Source: Bacteroidales bacterium UBA5507 (GTDB lineage Bacteria > Bacteroidota > Bacteroidia > Bacteroidales > Lentimicrobiaceae). Taken from it: DNA of 64,000 nt. Under the pieces are notes generated by a model, which was not told the DNA's origin, did not search any database, and worked only from the letters and a program-made list of their open reading frames with translations. Each line of letters starts with the position of its first letter. Positions within the stretch are counted from its first letter, which is position 1. The stretch lies in contig DIOT01000041.1 in the NCBI GenBank assembly GCA_002426195.1, forward strand, positions 70,578 to 134,577, in the 5' to 3' direction. The position numbers and the translations under genes were made by a program. Positions 60,149 through 64,000 of this stretch are shown piece by piece.

Positions 60149-63100
60149 ATGGCAGAAACGAAAAGCATAAGGCTGGGGAAAGCAGCGCAAGAGTTTAATG
60201 TTGGGATATCTACTGTCGTCGAGTTCCTGAATAAGAAGGGGATGAAGGTAGATAATAATCCCAATACTAAGCTCACCCCTGAGATTTACGCTTTACTTTT
60301 GAAGGAGTATTCTACGGAGAAGACCGTTAAAGAAACTTCAAAGAAAATAGAGCTAGAATATACTCAGCACAAGTCTATCTCTGTTGAGGATAAAAAGCAC
60401 ACATCAGAGGATGAAGATGTTGATAGTCAGCGTGATGAGTTGTTCATCCGTAATATGCCTATTGATAACCGTACTACAAAACCACAAGCTAACAAAGAGG
60501 CTGAAGCACCAAAAGAGGTTAAGGCTGAGGTTGCCGCTGAACCTGTTAAGGAAGCTCCTGTTAAAGAGGAAGCTCCTGTTAAGACAGAACAGCCTGTAGT
60601 AGCAGAAACACCTGTTGTGACTGTTGAAGAGAGCTTACCTCCTGTTGAAAAGGAAGTAAAGGCTGAAGATACTCATACCGAAGAAGAGCATCATGCTGAA
60701 AAACATGCCAGAAAGCCAAAGACTCATGATGTTGCTCCGAAAGAAGAAGTTCCTGCTGCAGAACTTCCTCAAACAGAGGAAAAAGAGATAGCTCAGGTTG
60801 AGACCGGTGAAGAGAGTCGTACTCCCGGAAAACTAAAAGTTTTAGGTAAAATTGACCTTGATTCACTGAAAAAGCCAAAGAAATCATCAAAAGGAAAGAA
60901 GCACGAAACTCCTAAGGAAGAGGAAATTGTTGCCCAGCCTGTGGATACTGTTGTTGAAACTCCAAAAGAAGCTGAACCTGTAGTTGTTGCTGAAGAAGTT
61001 AAGCCGGAAATTAAACCTGTTGAAGAGGTTGCACCGGTAGTAGAAGAAAAAGCTCCTGAAGTAAAAGAAGTTACACCACCGGTTGAGAAAGAATCTAACT
61101 TCCTGAAAACTGAAGTCAGGAAACTGGAAGGCGTTACCATTCTGGGTACTATGAAATTGCCCGAACCAAGGAAACCGGAACCTAAAAAGCCTGTTGCCTC
61201 ATCTTCCGATGATTCATTGAAGAATAAGAAAAAGAAGCGTAAACGTATTAAAAAGGAAGGTGAAAAACCTACCGGAACAACTGAAGGTACTACTGATCAG
61301 ACAGGAAGACCAGCTCAGGGTGGACAACAGGGACAACAGAAACAGGGTCAGGGCCGCCAGGGTGGTCAGGGACAGGCACAAGGTAAGCAGGGACAGAGAG
61401 ACAGAAGAGGGCAGGGTAGGCGTGAAATTCCTAAGGTTGAACTGACTCCCGAAGAAATCCAGAAGCAGATTAAAGAAACTCTTCAAAGATTGAGTGGTGG
61501 TGGCAAATCAAAGGCATCAAAACACCGCCGTGAAAAACGATCACTTGCCAGCCAGCATATGGCTGAAGAAGCTGCCAAGAGAGCCGATGAACAGAAAACC
61601 ATTATGGTTGCAGAATTCGTAACCGCTAATGAGTTGGCTACACTGATGAATGTCCCGGTTAACCAGGTTATTTCTACCTGTCTTTCACTCGGATTGTTCG
61701 TCTCAATCAACCAAAGACTCGATGCTGAAACAATCGTTGTGGTTGCTGATGAATTCGGATACACCGTTAAGTTTGTTGGTGTTGAAGAAACAGAGGGCTC
61801 AGACGAAGTTGTTGAAGTTGAGAATGAAGAAGATCTCGAACCAAGAGCACCTATTGTTACTGTGATGGGTCACGTTGACCACGGTAAGACATCGCTGCTT
61901 GACTATATACGTCATTCCAATGTTATAGGCGGTGAGGCCGGAGGTATTACCCAGCATATTGGTGCTTACGAGGTTAAGCTTGAAAACGGAAAGAAAATAA
62001 CATTCCTTGATACCCCTGGTCATGAGGCCTTTACAGCTATGCGTGCCCGTGGTGCCAAGATTACTGATATAGTTATTATTGTAATTGCTGCTGATGATAC
62101 CGTGATGCCTCAGACTGTTGAAGCTATAAATCACGCACAGGCAGCAGGCGTTCCTATCGTATTCGCAATCAATAAGATTGATAAGCCTAATGCTAATCCT
62201 GAAAAGATCAAGGAAGAACTTTCAAAGAGAAACATTCTTGTTGAAGATTGGGGTGGCAAGTATCAGAGTCAGGAAATTTCGGCCAAGAAGGGTATCAATG
62301 TAGAGGTACTTCTTGAAAAAGTATTACTTGAAGCTGAATTGCTTGATCTTAAGGCTAATCCTAATCGTTTGTCAACAGGTACAGTTTTGGAATCATCACT
62401 TGACAAGGGTCGTGGTTATGTTGCTAAAATTTTGGTACAAACAGGAACACTTCGTCAGGGTGATGTTGTTTTAGCCGGTACTACCTATGGTAGGGTAAAG
62501 GCTATGTACAATGAACGAAACATGCCGATTAAGGCAGCAGGCCCAAGTACTCCAACGTTGTTGCTGGGATTGAATGGCGCTCCTCAGGCCGGTGATATTT
62601 TCAAGGTAACAACCGACGAGCGTGAAGCAAAGAGTATCTCTGCAAAACGTCAGCAGTTACAACGTGAACAGGGTATCAGAACCCAGAAACACATTACTCT
62701 CGATGAAATTGGACGCCGTATTGCAATCGGGGACTTCAAGGAACTTAATATTATTGTTAAGGGCGATGTTGACGGTTCAGTTGAAGCTCTTGCAGATTCA
62801 CTGCTTAAACTGTCAAATCCTGAGGTTCAGGTTAATATTATCCACAAGTCAGTTGGTGCCGTTACCGAAAGTGATGTACTGCTTGCATCAGCATCGAATG
62901 CAATTATCGTTGGATTCCAGGTGCGTCCTTCATTAAGTGCACGTAAACTGGCTGAACAGGAACAGATTGATATCAGAACGTACTCAATTATTTACACTGC
63001 TATCAATGAAATTAAGCTTGCTATTGAAGGTATGCTTTCACCTGAAATTGAAGAGAAGATCGTAAGTAATCTCGAGGTGAGAGAAGTATTCAGAATCAGC

Positions 63101-63349
63101 AAGGTGGGTACCGTTGCCGGATGTATGGTTCTTGACGGAAAGATACATCGCAATACAAAAATCAGAATTATCAGGGATGGTATTGTTGTTCATACCGGCA
63201 CTTTAGGCTCACTGAAACGTTTCAAAGATGACGTGAAGGAAGTATCGGCAGGTTATGAATGCGGTTTAAACATCGATAATTTCAATGATCTGAGAGTAAA
63301 AGATATCATTGAAGGTTACGAGGAAGTTGAAGTTAAACGTAAACTATAA
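60149..63349 (+). CDS. infB: Translation initiation factor IF-2
   Basis: The start is set at ATG 60149 (MAETKSIRLGKAAQEFNVGISTVVEFLNKKG, the Bacteroidota IF-2 N-terminus) rather than ATG 60077, which adds 24 unlike residues. The 1066-residue protein has a very long Glu/Lys/Pro/Ala-rich region (about 90-375), a Gly/Gln-rich segment (about 385-425), then the conserved domains: GTPase with GHVDHGKTSLL, DTPGHEAF and NKID, two OB-like domains and the initiator-tRNA-binding C-terminal domain. It brings initiator tRNA to the ribosome. A bidirectional terminator follows. Confidence 0.97.
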   Translation: MAETKSIRLGKAAQEFNVGISTVVEFLNKKGMKVDNNPNTKLTPEIYALLLKEYSTEKTVKETSKKIELEYTQHKSISVEDKKHTSEDEDVDSQRDELFIRNMPIDNRTTKPQANKEAEAPKEVKAEVAAEPVKEAPVKEEAPVKTEQPVVAETPVVTVEESLPPVEKEVKAEDTHTEEEHHAEKHARKPKTHDVAPKEEVPAAELPQTEEKEIAQVETGEESRTPGKLKVLGKIDLDSLKKPKKSSKGKKHETPKEEEIVAQPVDTVVETPKEAEPVVVAEEVKPEIKPVEEVAPVVEEKAPEVKEVTPPVEKESNFLKTEVRKLEGVTILGTMKLPEPRKPEPKKPVASSSDDSLKNKKKKRKRIKKEGEKPTGTTEGTTDQTGRPAQGGQQGQQKQGQGRQGGQGQAQGKQGQRDRRGQGRREIPKVELTPEEIQKQIKETLQRLSGGGKSKASKHRREKRSLASQHMAEEAAKRADEQKTIMVAEFVTANELATLMNVPVNQVISTCLSLGLFVSINQRLDAETIVVVADEFGYTVKFVGVEETEGSDEVVEVENEEDLEPRAPIVTVMGHVDHGKTSLLDYIRHSNVIGGEAGGITQHIGAYEVKLENGKKITFLDTPGHEAFTAMRARGAKITDIVIIVIAADDTVMPQTVEAINHAQAAGVPIVFAINKIDKPNANPEKIKEELSKRNILVEDWGGKYQSQEISAKKGINVEVLLEKVLLEAELLDLKANPNRLSTGTVLESSLDKGRGYVAKILVQTGTLRQGDVVLAGTTYGRVKAMYNERNMPIKAAGPSTPTLLLGLNGAPQAGDIFKVTTDEREAKSISAKRQQLQREQGIRTQKHITLDEIGRRIAIGDFKELNIIVKGDVDGSVEALADSLLKLSNPEVQVNIIHKSVGAVTESDVLLASASNAIIVGFQVRPSLSARKLAEQEQIDIRTYSIIYTAINEIKLAIEGMLSPEIEEKIVSNLEVREVFRISKVGTVAGCMVLDGKIHRNTKIRIIRDGIVVHTGTLGSLKRFKDDVKEVSAGYECGLNIDNFNDLRVKDIIEGYEEVEVKRKL

Positions 63350-63352
63350 ATA

Positions 63353-63388
63353 AAAAGACCGGTCATTTTCGACCGGTCTTTCTTTTTT
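63353..63388. terminator. Bidirectional terminator between infB and sod
   Basis: AAAGACCGGTC and GACCGGTCTTT form a stem with an ATTTTC loop and flanking A/T runs, between two convergent genes. Confidence 0.92.
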
Positions 63389-63406
63389 CTCCAAATTCAG
63401 GTTTCT

Positions 63407-64000
63407 TTACTTTTTGAGTTCTTCGCTGAATGCTTTGTACTCTGCGTATTTAGATTCAACATCTCTCCAGTTAACCTTTGTCCAGAAAGCATCAATATAA
63501 TCAGCCCGTTTATTCTGATATTTAAGATAATATGCGTGCTCCCACACATCCAGGGCAAGAATTGGAATACCCCTTCTTTCAGCAATATCCATAAGTGGAT
63601 TATCCTGATTGGCAGTTGAGGTTATGAATAATTCTCCGGTTGTAATATCTACAGCCAGCCATGCCCATCCTGAACCGAAACGACTCTTTGCAGTTTCATT
63701 GAACTTTTCGGTAAACGTTTTGAAGTCTCCAAACGATTTTCTGATGGATGCTGCAAGTTGCCCTGAAGGTTCTCCACCTCCCTCGGGTGATAGATTCTGC
63801 CAGTATATTACATGGTTAAAGTATCCGCCCGCATTGTTGCGAACAGCAGCAGGATGCTTGGAAATGCTTGCTAAAATGCGTGTTATAGGCATTTTTTCAA
63901 GTTCTGTTCCTTTGATTGCATTCTGGAAATTGTTAAAATATCCCCTGTGATGTTTGTCATAATGCAATTCAACAGTTTGTTTGTCGATAGCCGATTCCAA
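63407..64000 (-). CDS. sodB: Superoxide dismutase (Fe/Mn), N-terminal end missing
   Basis: The gene runs off the window edge; the first visible codon (TTG at 64000) is internal, encoding Leu of an LES/LEP-type start, so only about 10-15 residues are missing. The 197 visible residues have HYDKHHRGYFNNF, the metal-ligand His in GGYFNHVIYWQNLSP, GSGWAWLAVD and the ligand pair in LDVWEHAYYLKY. It converts superoxide to oxygen and hydrogen peroxide. Fe or Mn use cannot be decided by eye. It is convergent with infB. Confidence 0.94.
   Translation of the reverse strand: MESAIDKQTVELHYDKHHRGYFNNFQNAIKGTELEKMPITRILASISKHPAAVRNNAGGYFNHVIYWQNLSPEGGGEPSGQLAASIRKSFGDFKTFTEKFNETAKSRFGSGWAWLAVDITTGELFITSTANQDNPLMDIAERRGIPILALDVWEHAYYLKYQNKRADYIDAFWTKVNWRDVESKYAEYKAFSEELKK

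Noticed and set aside
60793..61140. Ser/Thr-rich frame opposite infB
   Set aside because: It reflects the repetitive Glu/Lys/Val codons of the IF-2 N-terminus read on the other strand.
1..64000. CRISPR arrays, insertion sequences, phage genes and toxin-antitoxin or restriction systems
   Set aside because: No spaced direct repeats, transposase motifs, integrases, phage structural genes or defence-type domains were seen on either strand.

Overview
The window reads as a chromosome segment of a Bacteroidota bacterium, most likely an anaerobic or microaerophilic member of the Bacteroidales/Marinilabiliales side. The reasons are: a SusC/SusD pair, several secreted proteins with type IX secretion (T9SS) C-terminal domains of both type A and type B, head-GIN (DUF2807) and CHU_C-type surface proteins, TonB receptors ending in Phe, absence of obvious Shine-Dalgarno sequences, and repeated matches to the Bacteroidota promoter (-33 TTTG, -7 TAnnTTTG). 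Acetate fermentation genes and indolepyruvate:ferredoxin oxidoreductase point to anaerobic energy metabolism, while the superoxide dismutase and c-type cytochrome maturation genes suggest oxygen tolerance or some respiration. I see no prophage, insertion sequence, CRISPR array or integrase; the region is mostly core genome with a secretome-rich stretch at about 40-49 kb.

Layout. 0-2.6 kb: pta (partial), a divergent 3-hydroxyacyl-CoA dehydrogenase-like gene and ackA. 2.6-3.4 kb: yebC. 3.5-6.8 kb: an ECF sigma factor, a membrane anti-sigma-like protein and a head-GIN/beta-barrel protein on the minus strand. 7-8.9 kb: soluble histidine kinase and REC-PAS-LuxR regulator. 8.9-14.6 kb: lepA, gapA and a large T9SS type B surface protein. 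14.8-21 kb: rel/spoT, a Fur-family regulator, purA and a ccmB-ccmC-ccmD-ccmE cluster (ccmD is only 56 codons and overlaps ccmE). 21-23 kb: a lipoprotein and rocD from divergent promoters. 23-27.7 kb: susD and susC. 28.1-38.9 kb: a long minus-strand run lptF-type permease, two glycosyltransferases, TPR histidine kinase, ettA, hisS, hutH. 39-40.2 kb: YghO-like acetyltransferase. 40.3-49.2 kb: four large Asp-box (BNR-like) T9SS type A proteins, two of them a tandem duplication, plus a small secreted protein. 49.5-53 kb: M23 peptidase, iorB, iorA. 53.1-58 kb: acpH, rpmB, a CNNM/CBS transporter and a TonB receptor. 58.1-63.3 kb: tRNA-Gln, rimP, nusA, infB. 63.4 kb to the end: superoxide dismutase (partial).

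Working together. The rel-fur-purA block places a ppGpp enzyme beside purA, a known ppGpp target in other bacteria. The tRNA-rimP-nusA-infB arrangement parallels metY-rimP-nusA-infB of Escherichia coli and has a hairpin between tRNA and rimP that could be an attenuator. The 40-49 kb locus builds exported beta-propeller proteins. The strongest candidates for unfamiliar biology are that locus with its uneven duplication, the acyl-CoA dehydrogenase homologue with altered catalytic positions inside the acetate operon, the nested dyad upstream of susC, and the 11-bp tandem repeats near 49.4 kb. I did not find a clearly new defence or mobile system.
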